Part shown: positions 34,849 through 43,796 of the stretch, one piece after another
Layout: each line of letters begins with the position of its first letter
Position numbering within the stretch: position 1 is the stretch's first letter
Assembly: GCF_016863515.1 (NCBI RefSeq)
Contig: NZ_BOPA01000024.1
Span: 1-64,000 of the forward strand
Direction: 5' to 3'
Source of the DNA: Micromonospora gifhornensis
GTDB taxonomy: Bacteria > Actinomycetota > Actinomycetes > Mycobacteriales > Micromonosporaceae
DNA length: 64,000 nt
The notes under the pieces: generated by a model
The model's input: the letters and a program-made list of their open reading frames with translations, nothing else
The model's database searches: none
Told to the model about the DNA's origin: nothing
Made by a program: the position numbers and the translations under genes

Positions 34849-37206
34849 GTGCGCGAACGAGAGAAAGCCAGAGCGATCGCTGTGTCGCGAAAGGACATCG
34901 AACAGGCCACCGTGCGGTCGGCCGGGCAGACCCGGGTCGGCCGGGCAGGTGTGTACGCCGCCAGCGCGGTAGTGGCCGTCGAGACCGTCTGGTTGGCCCT
35001 CGAACTGCCGCAGTCGGCCCTGGTCAGCGACCTCGGTGCGATCACCGTGGCGGGCTGGGCGGCGGTGGCCTGTGTGGGGGTGGCCCGCCGGCATCCCCGG
35101 CCCCTGCGCCGGTTCTGGCTCCTGCTCGCCACCACCATGCTGCTCGCCCTCGCCGGCCGTGCCCTGTGGACGTCGCAGCGGCTCGCGGGTCAGGAACTGC
35201 CGCACACCCTGCCGATCGGGTTGATCTTCACGGCGAGTCTGCTCACCGGGACCGGCGCGTTGCTGTGTGCGCTGACCGCGCCCCGCACCTCGCTGGGGCG
35301 CGCCCGGGCCGTGCTCGACGGGGTGATCGTCGCGCTGGCGTTGATGCCGATCGGCTGGCTGCTGCTGTTCCGTAACGTCGCGCTGGCGGACCTCAACGAG
35401 CCGCTGCGCTATGCCGGCCTGCTCTACCCGCTGCTCGACCTGATGCAGTTGACCGTCCTGATCCTGGTCATCGGGCCGGGCCGGCCGGTGTGGCGTCCGC
35501 TGGCGTTGCTCGGCGTGAGCCTGACCATTCGTGTGGTGGCCGACTCGATGTACGTGTCGATGGCGGCTGCCGGCACCTATCAGTCCGGCACCCTGATCGA
35601 CGTGCTGTGGCCGCTGAGCTACCTGCTGATCGGCGTGGCGACCCGGCTCGCTCCACCGCAGCACTGTCAGCGCGGCGACGACGTCGCTGAGGTGCCGCTG
35701 CCGCCGTGGTGGCGGGTGGCGCTGCCGTACCTGCCGGTGGGCGGGGTGATCGCGGCGGCGCTGCTGGCCCGGGACGCCTCCGGGCACAGCCCGCTGCCGG
35801 TCTTCCTGGCGTTGCTGGGGTTGTTGGCGGCGCTGGCGTTGCGGCAGATCCTGGCGGCGAACGAGAACCTGCGCCTGGTGGCGCGGCTGCGGCACCTCGC
35901 CTACGTCGACCAGCTCACCGGGCTGCCGAACCGGCTGGCGTTCACCCGCCGGCTGCGCAGCGCCCTCGGCGGGGCCCAGCCGGTCGCCGTCCTGCTGCTC
36001 GACCTGGACGGCTTCAAACAGGTGAACGACCGGTTCGGGCACAGCACCGGCGACACCCTGCTGACCGGTCTGTCGCGGCGGATGCGTCGCGCGGTCGCCG
36101 ACGACGGCATGATCGCCCGGATCGGTGGCGACGAGTTCGCCGTACTGGTCACCGGGCGTACCGCCGCGCCGGAGCGGCTGGCGGAGCGGCTGCTGGCGTC
36201 GCTGCACCCGTCGGTCGGCGAGGAGGTCGTCGGGGTTCACCCGTCGGCGAGCATCGGCATCGCCGAGTACGGACCACAACACGTCACCTACACGGATCTG
36301 CTGCGCGACGCCGACATCGCGATGTACGCGGCGAAGGCGGCCGGCAAGTCGGCGTACCGGCGCTGCACGCCGGCCCTGCGGGAGTCCGCGGTCGGCCGGG
36401 CGGAGTTGATCGCCGACCTGCGGCGGGCGGTCGACGAGCAGCAGTTGCACCTGGAGTTCCAGCCGATCGTGGACCTGTCCACCGGCACGGTACGCAGCGC
36501 CGAGGCGCTGGTGCGGTGGCGGCATCCCCGGCTGGGCATGCTCAGCCCGGCGCGCTTCCTGCCGCTGGCCGAGGAGACCGGGTTGATCCTGCCGATCGAC
36601 AGGTGGGTGATCCACGAGGCGTGTCGGGCGGCGGCCACCTGGCAGGCCCAGGTCCCGTCGGCCACGGTCGCGGTGAACATCGCGGCGGCGCACCTGCAGC
36701 GGCCGGATCTGATCGCCACGGTCACCGAGGCCACCGCCGGGGCCGGGCTGGCGCCGCGTGCGCTGACCCTTGAGCTCACCGAGTCGGCGTTGATCGAGGG
36801 CAGCGACGCGGTGATCGACAGGCTGGGTCAACTCCGTGAGCTGGGCATCCGGATCGCCATCGACGACTTCGGCACCGGCTACTCCTCGCTGAGCTATCTG
36901 CACCGGATCCCGGCCACCGAGCTGAAGATCGACCGGTCGTTCGTGGCCCGGCTCTCCGAGGACACCCGGGCGTACGCGACGGTGGAGATGGTGACCCGGC
37001 TGGCCGGGGCGTACGGCCTGGGTGTGGTGGCCGAGGGGGTGGAGACCGAGCGGCAGCACGACGCGGTCGCCGCGATCGGCTGCGTGCAGGGGCAGGGCTA
37101 CCGGTACGGGCGGCCCGCCGCCCTGGACGAGTTGCGTACCGTGCTGGCCGGCTCCGCGCCCGCGACGGTGTCCGATGTCGCAGAATCGGGCTTGACCCTC
37201 ACGTAA
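34849..37206 (+). CDS. Membrane GGDEF-EAL cyclic-di-GMP protein
   Basis: 785 residues from GTG 34849. A GTG at 34882 is also possible. The N-terminal half has about eight hydrophobic helices, a MASE-like membrane sensor. The diguanylate cyclase domain has an intact GGDEF near 426-430 (ARIGGDEFAVLV). The phosphodiesterase domain has EALVRWRHP near 551 and DDFGTGYSSLSYLH. Both domains look catalytically competent by these motifs, so it could make or break down c-di-GMP. In actinomycetes, c-di-GMP controls development. It is monocistronic, with a 40-base gap to the TipA-like gene. Confidence 0.85.
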   Translation: MREREKARAIAVSRKDIEQATVRSAGQTRVGRAGVYAASAVVAVETVWLALELPQSALVSDLGAITVAGWAAVACVGVARRHPRPLRRFWLLLATTMLLALAGRALWTSQRLAGQELPHTLPIGLIFTASLLTGTGALLCALTAPRTSLGRARAVLDGVIVALALMPIGWLLLFRNVALADLNEPLRYAGLLYPLLDLMQLTVLILVIGPGRPVWRPLALLGVSLTIRVVADSMYVSMAAAGTYQSGTLIDVLWPLSYLLIGVATRLAPPQHCQRGDDVAEVPLPPWWRVALPYLPVGGVIAAALLARDASGHSPLPVFLALLGLLAALALRQILAANENLRLVARLRHLAYVDQLTGLPNRLAFTRRLRSALGGAQPVAVLLLDLDGFKQVNDRFGHSTGDTLLTGLSRRMRRAVADDGMIARIGGDEFAVLVTGRTAAPERLAERLLASLHPSVGEEVVGVHPSASIGIAEYGPQHVTYTDLLRDADIAMYAAKAAGKSAYRRCTPALRESAVGRAELIADLRRAVDEQQLHLEFQPIVDLSTGTVRSAEALVRWRHPRLGMLSPARFLPLAEETGLILPIDRWVIHEACRAAATWQAQVPSATVAVNIAAAHLQRPDLIATVTEATAGAGLAPRALTLELTESALIEGSDAVIDRLGQLRELGIRIAIDDFGTGYSSLSYLHRIPATELKIDRSFVARLSEDTRAYATVEMVTRLAGAYGLGVVAEGVETERQHDAVAAIGCVQGQGYRYGRPAALDELRTVLAGSAPATVSDVAESGLTLT

Positions 37207-37245
37207 CGGCAGGCGGGACCGTGGTTTCCCGGAAGGGAGGGAACC

Positions 37246-38004
37246 ATGGCGTACACCGTCGGCCAGGTGGCCAGGCTCGCCGGGGTGACCGTGCGGGCGC
37301 TGCACCACTACGACCAGATCGGGCTGCTGTCGCCCAGCGGGCGCACCGGCGCCGGCTACCGCCGCTACAGCGACGCGGACCTGGAGCGGCTGCAACTGGT
37401 CCGGTACTACCGCGAGCTGGGGTTCCCGCTGGAACAGATCGCCGAGATCCTCGACGACCCGGCCGGTGACCGGGATGCGCATCTGCGCCGCCAGCACGAA
37501 CTGCTGACGGTACGGATCAAGCGGTTGCAGGAGATGGTCACGGCGATCGAGTTTGCGATGGAGGCGAACAAGTTGAACATCCCACTCACCCCGCAGGAGC
37601 GCTTCGAGGTGTTCGGTGACTTCGAGCCGGAGGCGTACGCCGAGGAGGCGGAGCAGCGCTGGGGTGGCACCGACGCGTACCGGGAGTCGAATCGGCGCGC
37701 GTCGAGCTACTCGAAGGACGACTGGCTGCGGATCAAGGGCGAGACCGAGGACTGGGGACAGCGGATCGTCGCGCTGATGGCCTCGGGTGCCCCGGCGGAC
37801 GGGCCGGCGGCGATGGAGCTGGCCGAGGAGCACCGGCAGCACATCAGCCGGTGGTTCTACGAGTGCTCGTACGAGATCCACACCGGGCTGGCCGACATGT
37901 ACCTGGCCGACGAGCGGTTCCTGGCCCACTACGAGGCGATGGCGCCGGGGCTGGGCCAGTACCTGCACGAGGCGATCCACGCCAACGCGATCACCCGGGC
38001 GTGA
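37246..38004 (+). CDS. tipA: MerR family regulator, TipA-like
   Basis: 252 residues. The MerR winged helix begins YTVGQVARLAGVTVRALHHY, then RYSDADLERLQLVRYYRELG, followed by a dimer helix. The C-terminal region (about 115-252) matches the TipAS drug-binding module, with EEHRQHISRWFYECSYEIH and YLADERFLAHYEAMAPGLG. TipA binds thiopeptides, covalently via a Cys, and other hydrophobic compounds and activates its own and efflux promoters. GGGAGGG ahead of ATG 37246 is a good RBS. Confidence 0.82.
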   Translation: MAYTVGQVARLAGVTVRALHHYDQIGLLSPSGRTGAGYRRYSDADLERLQLVRYYRELGFPLEQIAEILDDPAGDRDAHLRRQHELLTVRIKRLQEMVTAIEFAMEANKLNIPLTPQERFEVFGDFEPEAYAEEAEQRWGGTDAYRESNRRASSYSKDDWLRIKGETEDWGQRIVALMASGAPADGPAAMELAEEHRQHISRWFYECSYEIHTGLADMYLADERFLAHYEAMAPGLGQYLHEAIHANAITRA

Positions 38005-38097
38005 CAGGCTCCGCGCGTCGGTGGTTCGACGGGCGGGAACTGTCGGTGCGGGGGAGTATGACTGACGGGGTCATGTCCTGATCTGCGGAGGTCATTC

Positions 38098-38382
38098 GTG
38101 TTGATAGTCGCCGGCACGCTCTATGCGGATCCGGCCGAGCGGGACGACTACCTGGCCACCTGCGCCGAGATCGTCCGGCAGGCCAGGTCGGCGCCCGGCT
38201 GTGTGGACTTCGCCATCAGCGCCGACCTGGTCGAGCCGGGCCGGATCAACGTCTACGAGCGGTGGGAGTCCGAGGAGCAGTTGTTGGACTTCCGCGGTTC
38301 CGGTCCCGAGCCGGAACAGCAGGTGGCTCTCGTCGGCGCCGAGGTGCACAAGTTCCGGATCAGCGCGGTCGAGTCCCCCTGA
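38098..38382 (+). CDS. Antibiotic-biosynthesis-monooxygenase-like (ABM) protein
   Basis: 94 residues from GTG 38098. An ABM dimeric alpha/beta-barrel is shown by LIVAGTLYADPAERDDYLAT, APGCVDFAISAD and NVYERWESEEQL. Members act as quinol or heme monooxygenases or simply bind small molecules. There is no biosynthetic cluster around it, so a detoxification role is the simplest inference. GCGGAGG lies upstream. Confidence 0.82.
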   Translation: MLIVAGTLYADPAERDDYLATCAEIVRQARSAPGCVDFAISADLVEPGRINVYERWESEEQLLDFRGSGPEPEQQVALVGAEVHKFRISAVESP

Positions 38383-38445
38383 CCCCGCCCCGGCGGTCGT
38401 ACGCCGGTCGCGGTCGATCACCCCGATGCCTGCCGTACGACGACG

Positions 38446-38643
38446 CTACCGCGGGCGTCGGGCCAGGCGGGCCAGGAACGCGGCCACCGCCGCCGGTTCC
38501 CCGGCCAGTTCGCCGGGGCGGGCCGGCCCGCGCAGCGCACGCAGCGTGGCGGCGAGCCGTCCGACCCGGTTGAGGGCGACCGGGTCGCCGTCGAGGAGCA
38601 GGTCGGCGGTGTCCCGGTCGATCTGGCGGGTCGGGCTGCTCAT
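38446..38643 (-). CDS. Short anti-sigma-factor-like N-terminal protein
   Basis: 65 residues. DLLLDGDPVALNRVGRLAAT and LRALRGPARPGELAGEPAAV match the N-terminal cytoplasmic helices of actinobacterial anti-sigma-type proteins (DUF-type partners of ECF sigma factors). The protein stops at LARLARRPR and lacks the transmembrane helix that usually follows. It is either a truncated relic or a minimal soluble version. No sigma gene is next to it on the same strand. The codon pattern is that of real coding sequence. Confidence 0.5.
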   Translation of the reverse strand: MSSPTRQIDRDTADLLLDGDPVALNRVGRLAATLRALRGPARPGELAGEPAAVAAFLARLARRPR

Positions 38644-38942
38644 CTCGTGGCCCCGTTCGTCATCATCCCGTCAGCCTCGATGTCGGTACCGTCAACTCGT
38701 CTGAATTGATTGGCGTCAGCGCTGCTGGATGCGTCACACCTGACCGTCGCTGACCGGTCCGGTGAGGTGGTGTCGGCACGCGGGACGGCCGCAGCAAAAC
38801 CACCAACTCGTCCGCATTGGTCCACCGATCGGGTAGTTCGCCCGGTGTCGGCCGTGTCCATCGTGCCGCCTTGTGCCGTTAATCACTGTGACACCCCTCT
38901 GAATGGCCTGCGGTTGGTGGCATGCGCGGCGAAGGAGTCGGC

Positions 38943-40100
38943 GTGGCGAGGACTGATTCGACGGGTTCGACATGGCGGTACCGGTGGGCGCGCCGGCAGA
39001 ACGAGCGCCGGCTGCGGCTGTTCCGCAGCGCCGAGGGGGCCTGGCGGCGACGCGACGACGAACTGCGCCGACTGCGTACGCTCGCCGAGCAGTGCCACGG
39101 CTCCGCCGCGGCCGGCGAGGGTCTGCTGCTCGAACTGGGCCCCGACGAGATCGTGCTCCGGGTGGTGCCGGCGGCCCAACTGGTGGACGTACGGCACACC
39201 GCCGTGCTGCCCGCCCCCGAGTTGACAGTCGGCGTGGAGCACGGCCGACTGCACCGTCGCCTACCCGACGGCGTGCGGGTCACCGACGCCGGCATGGCGG
39301 TGATCACCAACCGGCGGCTCGTGCTGCTCGGTGGACGCGGTCGACGGGACTGGGCGTACGGGCGGATCACCGGCCTGGCCCACGACCCGCGGGCGCCCGT
39401 CTCCCTGATCCAGGTGCTCGACCGGCGGCGTACCTCCGGGGTGCTGGTGCCCGCCGACGCGGCGGCCGAGTTCCGGTTCCTGCTCACCCTGGCCTTCGCC
39501 GACGCCATCGAGCAGCGTGACGCGGTCATCGCCCAACTCGACGAGCTGATCGCCGAGCACACCAGGGCGCGCCCGTCCCGGCCCGGCATCGCCACGCCGG
39601 CACAGGCCCGGCTGGTGGCGCTGCTGCCCGGCGGCCGGCGGACCGCGGTCGTCGCGGCTGCCCTGGCCGTACTGGTGCCGCTGGCGTTGGCGAACTCCGG
39701 CCCGTCGGATCCGACCGGCCGGGAGACGGCGGTCGCGGCCACCCCGGCACCGGTCGCCGCCACCGTCGCACCCAAGGCACCCCGCGCCACCGGCTCCCCG
39801 AAGGCATTGCGGGTCACCGGCCCGAAGACACCCCGCGCCAGCGGCTCGCCGACGGCGGATCGGAGCAGCCCGCAGCGACGGTGCGGCGCCCCGGCCAACC
39901 CGATGGGGTACGACTTCTGCTCCGGTGAGCGGATCCGTGAGCCCGACCCGCAGGTGTGCGAGCACTTCGACTGTGTGCCGGGGTTCTGGGAGGGGCGCGG
40001 CTACCTGGTGCAGTGCGCGAACGGCAAGATCAGCCTGGCCGGTGGCAGCCCGAGGGCGTGCGGACTGCACGGCGGCGTACGCCGCACGGTGTGGCACTGA
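38943..40100 (+). CDS. PH-like domain / TM / Cys-rich protein, paralogue 1
   Basis: About 385 residues from GTG 38943, with AAGGAG six bases upstream. The cytoplasmic part has basic helices, then a PH-like block: DAGMAVITNRRLVLLGGRGR, DWAYGRITGLAHD. A transmembrane helix lies near 237-257, then an Ala/Pro/Thr linker, then an outer domain with paired cysteines (CGAPANPMGYDFC, VCEHFDCVPG, VQCANGK, RACGLHGGV), close to DUF3761. The same order occurs in the protein at 58426-59751. The function is unknown; a membrane-linked signalling or surface role is inferred. Confidence 0.72.
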   Translation: MARTDSTGSTWRYRWARRQNERRLRLFRSAEGAWRRRDDELRRLRTLAEQCHGSAAAGEGLLLELGPDEIVLRVVPAAQLVDVRHTAVLPAPELTVGVEHGRLHRRLPDGVRVTDAGMAVITNRRLVLLGGRGRRDWAYGRITGLAHDPRAPVSLIQVLDRRRTSGVLVPADAAAEFRFLLTLAFADAIEQRDAVIAQLDELIAEHTRARPSRPGIATPAQARLVALLPGGRRTAVVAAALAVLVPLALANSGPSDPTGRETAVAATPAPVAATVAPKAPRATGSPKALRVTGPKTPRASGSPTADRSSPQRRCGAPANPMGYDFCSGERIREPDPQVCEHFDCVPGFWEGRGYLVQCANGKISLAGGSPRACGLHGGVRRTVWH

Positions 40101-40179
40101 CGGCCTGACGTGACGCCGGGCGTGGCCCCCGCGGCGGGTGGTTGTTGCCCGGGGCGGACCGGTTTGGTCTGATGCGCCA

Positions 40180-41454
40180 ATGGGAGTTGCCGAGGTCAAC
40201 CGCAGCATCGACGCGGTGTGGCGGATCGAGTCCGGGCGGGTGATCGCCGCCCTGGCGGGGCTGGTACGCGACGTCTCCTGGGCCGAGGAACTGGCCCAGG
40301 ACGCGCTGGTCGCCGCACTGGAGCAGTGGCCGCGTGACGGCGTACCGACAAATCCGGGGGCGTGGCTGACCGCGGTGGGCAAGCGGCGGGCCATCGACGG
40401 CCTGCGCCACCGGCAGGTACGCGACCGCAAGGTCGCCGAACTCGGCCGTGACCTCGGCGAGGAGGCGTTCACCCCGGATTTCGACGCGGCCTTCGAGGAC
40501 ACCATCGACGACGACCTGCTCCGGTTGATCTTCACTGCCTGCCATCCGGTGCTGACCCCGCAGGCCCGCGCCGCGCTGACCCTGCGGATGGTCGGCGGCC
40601 TGAAGACCGAGGAGATCGCCCGGGCGTTCCTGGTGCCGGAGTCCACCATGGCGCAGCGGATCACCCGGGCGAAGAAGACGCTCGCCGAGGCCGGGGTGCC
40701 GTTCGAGGTGCCCGGTGCGGCCGACCGCCCGCAGCGGCTGGCCAGCGTCCTGGAGGTCACCTACCTCATCTTCAACGAGGGGTACGCGGCGACGGCCGGG
40801 CAGGACTGGATGCGCCCGGCGCTCTGCGAGGACGCGCTGCGGCTGGCCCGGATGTTGCAGACGCTGATGCCGGACGAAGCCGAGGTGCACGGGTTGGCCG
40901 CGCTGCTGGAGATCCAGGCGTCCCGGACCGCGGCGCGCACCGACGCGGCCGGGGAACCGGTCCTGCTGTTGGAGCAGGATCGGCGGCGCTGGGACCACCT
41001 GCTGATCCGCCGAGGGTTGGCGGCGCTGGAGCGGGCGCGGACCAGCAGTGACCAGGCCGGCCCGTACACCCTCCAGGCGGAGATCGCGGCGTGTCACGCG
41101 CGGGCGCGTACCGCTGAGGAGACGGACTGGGCGCGGATCGCGGCCAGCTACACCGAGCTGGCACAGGTCGCGCCGTCGCCGGTGGTGGAGCTGAACCGGG
41201 CAGTGGCGGTCTCCTTCGCCGACGGGCCGGCCGCCGGCCTGGCGGTGGCCCGTCCGCTGGCCGACGAACCGGCGTTGGCCCGCTACCACCTGCTGCCCGC
41301 GGTGCTCGGCGACCTGCTGGCCAAGCTCGGCCGCTACGACGAGGCCGCCGCCGAGTTCACCCGCGCGGCCGAACTCACCGGCAACGCCCGGGAACAGGCG
41401 CTGCTGCGCGACCGGGCCGCCGACTGCGCCGCCGGGGTGCCGCCGAGGCGCTGA
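40180..41454 (+). CDS. ECF42-type RNA polymerase sigma factor
   Basis: About 424 residues from ATG 40180 (MGVAEVNRSIDAVW). Sigma region 2 contains WAEELAQDALVAALEQWPRD and region 4 the GGLKTEEIARAFLVPESTMA segment. A long C-terminal TPR-like helical region (DUF6596 type) fits the ECF42 group, in which it is needed for activity. The downstream gene encodes the DGPF/YCII protein that always accompanies this group. A putative ECF42 promoter lies before the partner gene. Confidence 0.87.
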   Translation: MGVAEVNRSIDAVWRIESGRVIAALAGLVRDVSWAEELAQDALVAALEQWPRDGVPTNPGAWLTAVGKRRAIDGLRHRQVRDRKVAELGRDLGEEAFTPDFDAAFEDTIDDDLLRLIFTACHPVLTPQARAALTLRMVGGLKTEEIARAFLVPESTMAQRITRAKKTLAEAGVPFEVPGAADRPQRLASVLEVTYLIFNEGYAATAGQDWMRPALCEDALRLARMLQTLMPDEAEVHGLAALLEIQASRTAARTDAAGEPVLLLEQDRRRWDHLLIRRGLAALERARTSSDQAGPYTLQAEIAACHARARTAEETDWARIAASYTELAQVAPSPVVELNRAVAVSFADGPAAGLAVARPLADEPALARYHLLPAVLGDLLAKLGRYDEAAAEFTRAAELTGNAREQALLRDRAADCAAGVPPRR

Positions 41455-41483
41455 GAAAACCTTCTGGAAAAATCCCGCCGCGA

Positions 41484-41509
41484 TGTCGAATCCCGGTCGG
41501 GTCGCCCGA
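41484..41509 (+). promoter_or_regulatory. Putative ECF42-dependent promoter
   Basis: TGTCGA at 41484-41489 and CGA at 41507-41509, 17 bases apart, just upstream of the DGPF gene. As I recall, ECF42 promoters carry TGTCGA at -35 and CGA near -10. This gives a positive link between sigma factor and its partner gene. Confidence 0.45.
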
Positions 41510-41564
41510 CGCGTCAGTGACAGCCGGTCTGACCGGCCGGCCCAACAGGAGAGGAACGACATCG

Positions 41565-41945
41565 ATGCGTTTCATGGTCATGCACAAGCTCGACGACACC
41601 AGGCCCGAGCTGTGGCAGCCCGACGAGGCCTTCATCGCCCGGATGGGCGCCTTCATGGGCGAAGCGAACCAGGCGGGTGTGCTGCTCGCCGGTGAAGGAC
41701 TGCGGCCGAGCAGTGTGGACGCCGGCCGGATCACCGTCACCGGGGGCAAGTCGACGGTGACCGACGGGCCGTTCGCCGAGACCAAGGAGCTGATCGCCGG
41801 GTTCGCGCTGTTGCAGGTCCGGGACAAGGCCGAGGCGATGCACTGGGCGCAGAAGTTCACCGACATCTTCATCGCCGCCGACATCGACGTCGAGGTCGAC
41901 GTCCGCCGGGTCGCCGAGTGGGAGGACCTGACTCCGTCGGCCTGA
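41565..41945 (+). CDS. DGPF/YCII family protein, ECF42 partner
   Basis: 126 residues from ATG 41565, with AGGAGAGGA about ten bases upstream. The family signature DGPFAETKELIAGFALLQVR is present, as is the N-terminal MRFMVMHKLDDTRPE. These proteins have a ferredoxin-like fold and are usually encoded beside ECF42 sigma factors, whose targets they are. The biochemical role is unknown. A bidirectional terminator follows. Confidence 0.85.
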   Translation: MRFMVMHKLDDTRPELWQPDEAFIARMGAFMGEANQAGVLLAGEGLRPSSVDAGRITVTGGKSTVTDGPFAETKELIAGFALLQVRDKAEAMHWAQKFTDIFIAADIDVEVDVRRVAEWEDLTPSA

Positions 41946-41952
41946 CCGCCGT

Positions 41953-41994
41953 GGGACCGGACCGGCTCGGCCGCGCGTCGGCCGGGCCGGTCCC
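41953..41994. terminator. GC-rich hairpin between convergent genes
   Basis: GGGACCGG (41953-41960) pairs with CCGGTCCC (41987-41994), and inner GC-rich arms (GGCCG/CGGCC) pair around a short CGCGT loop. It can end both the DGPF and the MarR transcripts. Confidence 0.55.
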
Positions 41995-42029
41995 GCTCGT
42001 CACCGGCCGCTCGGCCCTTTGTCGACGGG

Positions 42030-42473
42030 TCAGCGTTGCTGGGCGAGCTGGTCGGCCAGCCGGGACAGCGCCGGTGCGGCGGCGAGCAGCCGTTCCCGAT
42101 CTGCGGCGTCCAACTGGGCCAGGGCGGCGGCGAGCAGTTCGCTGCGGTGCTGGCCGTAGGCGGCCGTCCGGTCCCGCGCCGCGGCGGTCAACTCCAACCG
42201 GACGGTACGCCGGTCACCCGGGTCCCGCTCCCGGCTCAGCAGGCCCGCCGAGGTCAGCTCACCGACCAGGGTGCTCACCGTGTTCGGTGCGGTGCCGAGG
42301 CGCTCGGCGGCCTCCCGGACGCTGATGCCGGGCTGTCGCTGCACCAGACGCAGCACCTCCACCTGAGCGTCGGGCAGGGCCACCCGACCCGTCCGTTGGC
42401 TGGCCGTACGCCGCAGCACCCGGTGCAGGTCACCCAGGGCCGCGCCGAGCTCGGCGAGGGTTTCCTCCGTCAC
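42030..42473 (-). CDS. MarR family transcriptional regulator
   Basis: 147 residues from GTG 42473. The winged helix is shown by QPGISVREAAERLGTAPNTV and the wing SRERDPGDRRTVRLELT, which is the MarR hallmark DxRD/DRR segment. Dimer helices flank it. It is divergent from a Bcr/CflA exporter across 54 bases that hold an inverted repeat. It likely represses the exporter and itself and is relieved by an aromatic drug. Confidence 0.86.
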   Translation of the reverse strand: MTEETLAELGAALGDLHRVLRRTASQRTGRVALPDAQVEVLRLVQRQPGISVREAAERLGTAPNTVSTLVGELTSAGLLSRERDPGDRRTVRLELTAAARDRTAAYGQHRSELLAAALAQLDAADRERLLAAAPALSRLADQLAQQR

Positions 42474-42496
42474 AATGCGCCCCCGTCCGGATCAAA

Positions 42497-42510
42497 TGCC
42501 TCTGTAGGCA
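42497..42510. promoter_or_regulatory. MarR operator-like inverted repeat
   Basis: TGCCT-CTGT-AGGCA, a 5-bp perfect dyad with a 4-base centre, lies in the intergenic region between the marR-like and exporter starts. Confidence 0.55.
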
Positions 42511-42527
42511 GAGCTATCGTAGCCGCC

Positions 42528-43751
42528 ATGCCGCAGACCGCCACGCCCCCGACCGCGCCGGACCGAGTCGCCGTACCGACCGGCCGGGCCGCCATCGGGC
42601 TGCTGGTGCTGCTCGGCTGCCTCACCGCGATCGGGCCGCTGTCGCTGGACACCTACCTGCCGGCGCTGCCCGACATGACCCGCGACCTGTCCGCCAGCCA
42701 GGCGCGCATCCAGCTCTCCCTGACCACCTGCCTGATCGGCGTGGCCGTCGGCCAACTCGTCACCGGTCCACTCAGCGACCGCTGGGGACGGCGTCGGCCG
42801 GTGATCGTCGGGTTGGCCGCGTACACCCTGTTGTCGCTGCTCTGCACGCTCGCGCCGTCGGCGGAGACCTTCGCCGCGGCCCGCTTCTTCCAGGGTTTCG
42901 CGGGCGGCATGGGCACGGTAGTCGCCCGCGCCATCGTGCGTGACCTCTACGCCGGTCGCGCCGCCGCGAAGTACTTCTCCCGACTCACCCTGATCTTCGG
43001 CCTCGCCCCGATGATCGCCCCCGCGTTCGGCAGCCTGCTGCTCAACTTCGGCGACTGGCGGGTCATCTTCGTCGCCCTCACCGTCATCGGTGCCCTGCTC
43101 GCGACCGTCGTCACCTGGCGGCTGCCCGAGACGTTGCCCGTCGCGCGGCGCAACACCGGCGGCCTGCTCTCGATCGCCCGCATCGCCCGCGTGCTGATCA
43201 CCGACCGCATCTACCTCGGCTACACGCTGACCCAGGGCCTCGCCTTCGCCGGACTGCTCGGCTACCTCTCCGGCTCCTCGTTCGTCCTGCAGGACGTCTT
43301 CGGCCTCTCCGTCGGGATGTACAGCCTCATCTTCGGCGTCAACTCCCTGGCCTTCGTCGCCGTCGGCCAACTCAACGCCCGACTGCTCGACCGGCACGGC
43401 CCCCGCCAACTGTTGATCACCGCCCTCGGCCTCGGGCTGCTCGCCGCGCTCGGCCTGATCGCCGGGGCGCTGCTGGAGGCTCTGCCCCTGGTCATCGTCA
43501 CGATGTTGGTGTTCCTCGGCTCGCTCGGCATGGTGATGCCCAACGGCACCGCCCTGGCCCTGGACCGACACGGTGCCCACGCGGGGACGGCCGCCGCACT
43601 GCTCGGCGGCATCCAGGCCGTGGTCGCCGCCGGCGCCGCGCCGTTGGTCGGCATCGGCGGGGAGGGCAGCGCCCTGCCGATGGCCCTGGTGATCGCCGGT
43701 GCGGCCGCCGGATCACTGCTGGTGGTGCTCACCCTGGCCCGCCGCCGCTGA
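42528..43751 (+). CDS. Bcr/CflA-type multidrug MFS transporter
   Basis: 407 residues. The first transmembrane helix, IGLLVLLGCLTAIGPLSLDT followed by YLPALPDM, is the characteristic Bcr/CflA start. Motif A is GPLSDRWGRRRPVIVG. Motif C-like GFAGGMGTVVARAIVRDLY fits the DHA1 group. Twelve helices are expected in the cytoplasmic membrane, driving proton-coupled export of drugs such as bicyclomycin or sulfonamides. The divergent MarR and the operator between them suggest induction by a substrate. Confidence 0.87.
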   Translation: MPQTATPPTAPDRVAVPTGRAAIGLLVLLGCLTAIGPLSLDTYLPALPDMTRDLSASQARIQLSLTTCLIGVAVGQLVTGPLSDRWGRRRPVIVGLAAYTLLSLLCTLAPSAETFAAARFFQGFAGGMGTVVARAIVRDLYAGRAAAKYFSRLTLIFGLAPMIAPAFGSLLLNFGDWRVIFVALTVIGALLATVVTWRLPETLPVARRNTGGLLSIARIARVLITDRIYLGYTLTQGLAFAGLLGYLSGSSFVLQDVFGLSVGMYSLIFGVNSLAFVAVGQLNARLLDRHGPRQLLITALGLGLLAALGLIAGALLEALPLVIVTMLVFLGSLGMVMPNGTALALDRHGAHAGTAAALLGGIQAVVAAGAAPLVGIGGEGSALPMALVIAGAAAGSLLVVLTLARRR

Positions 43752-43796
43752 CTCCGCAGGCGCTGACTCCGCCGCCGCTTACTCCGCAGGTCAGGC

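Noticed and set aside
34519..37980. A 1153-codon open frame on the minus strand
   Set aside because: It lies fully antisense to the GGDEF-EAL and TipA-like genes, and its translation is Arg/Gly/Pro/Gln low-complexity, typical of high-GC shadow frames.
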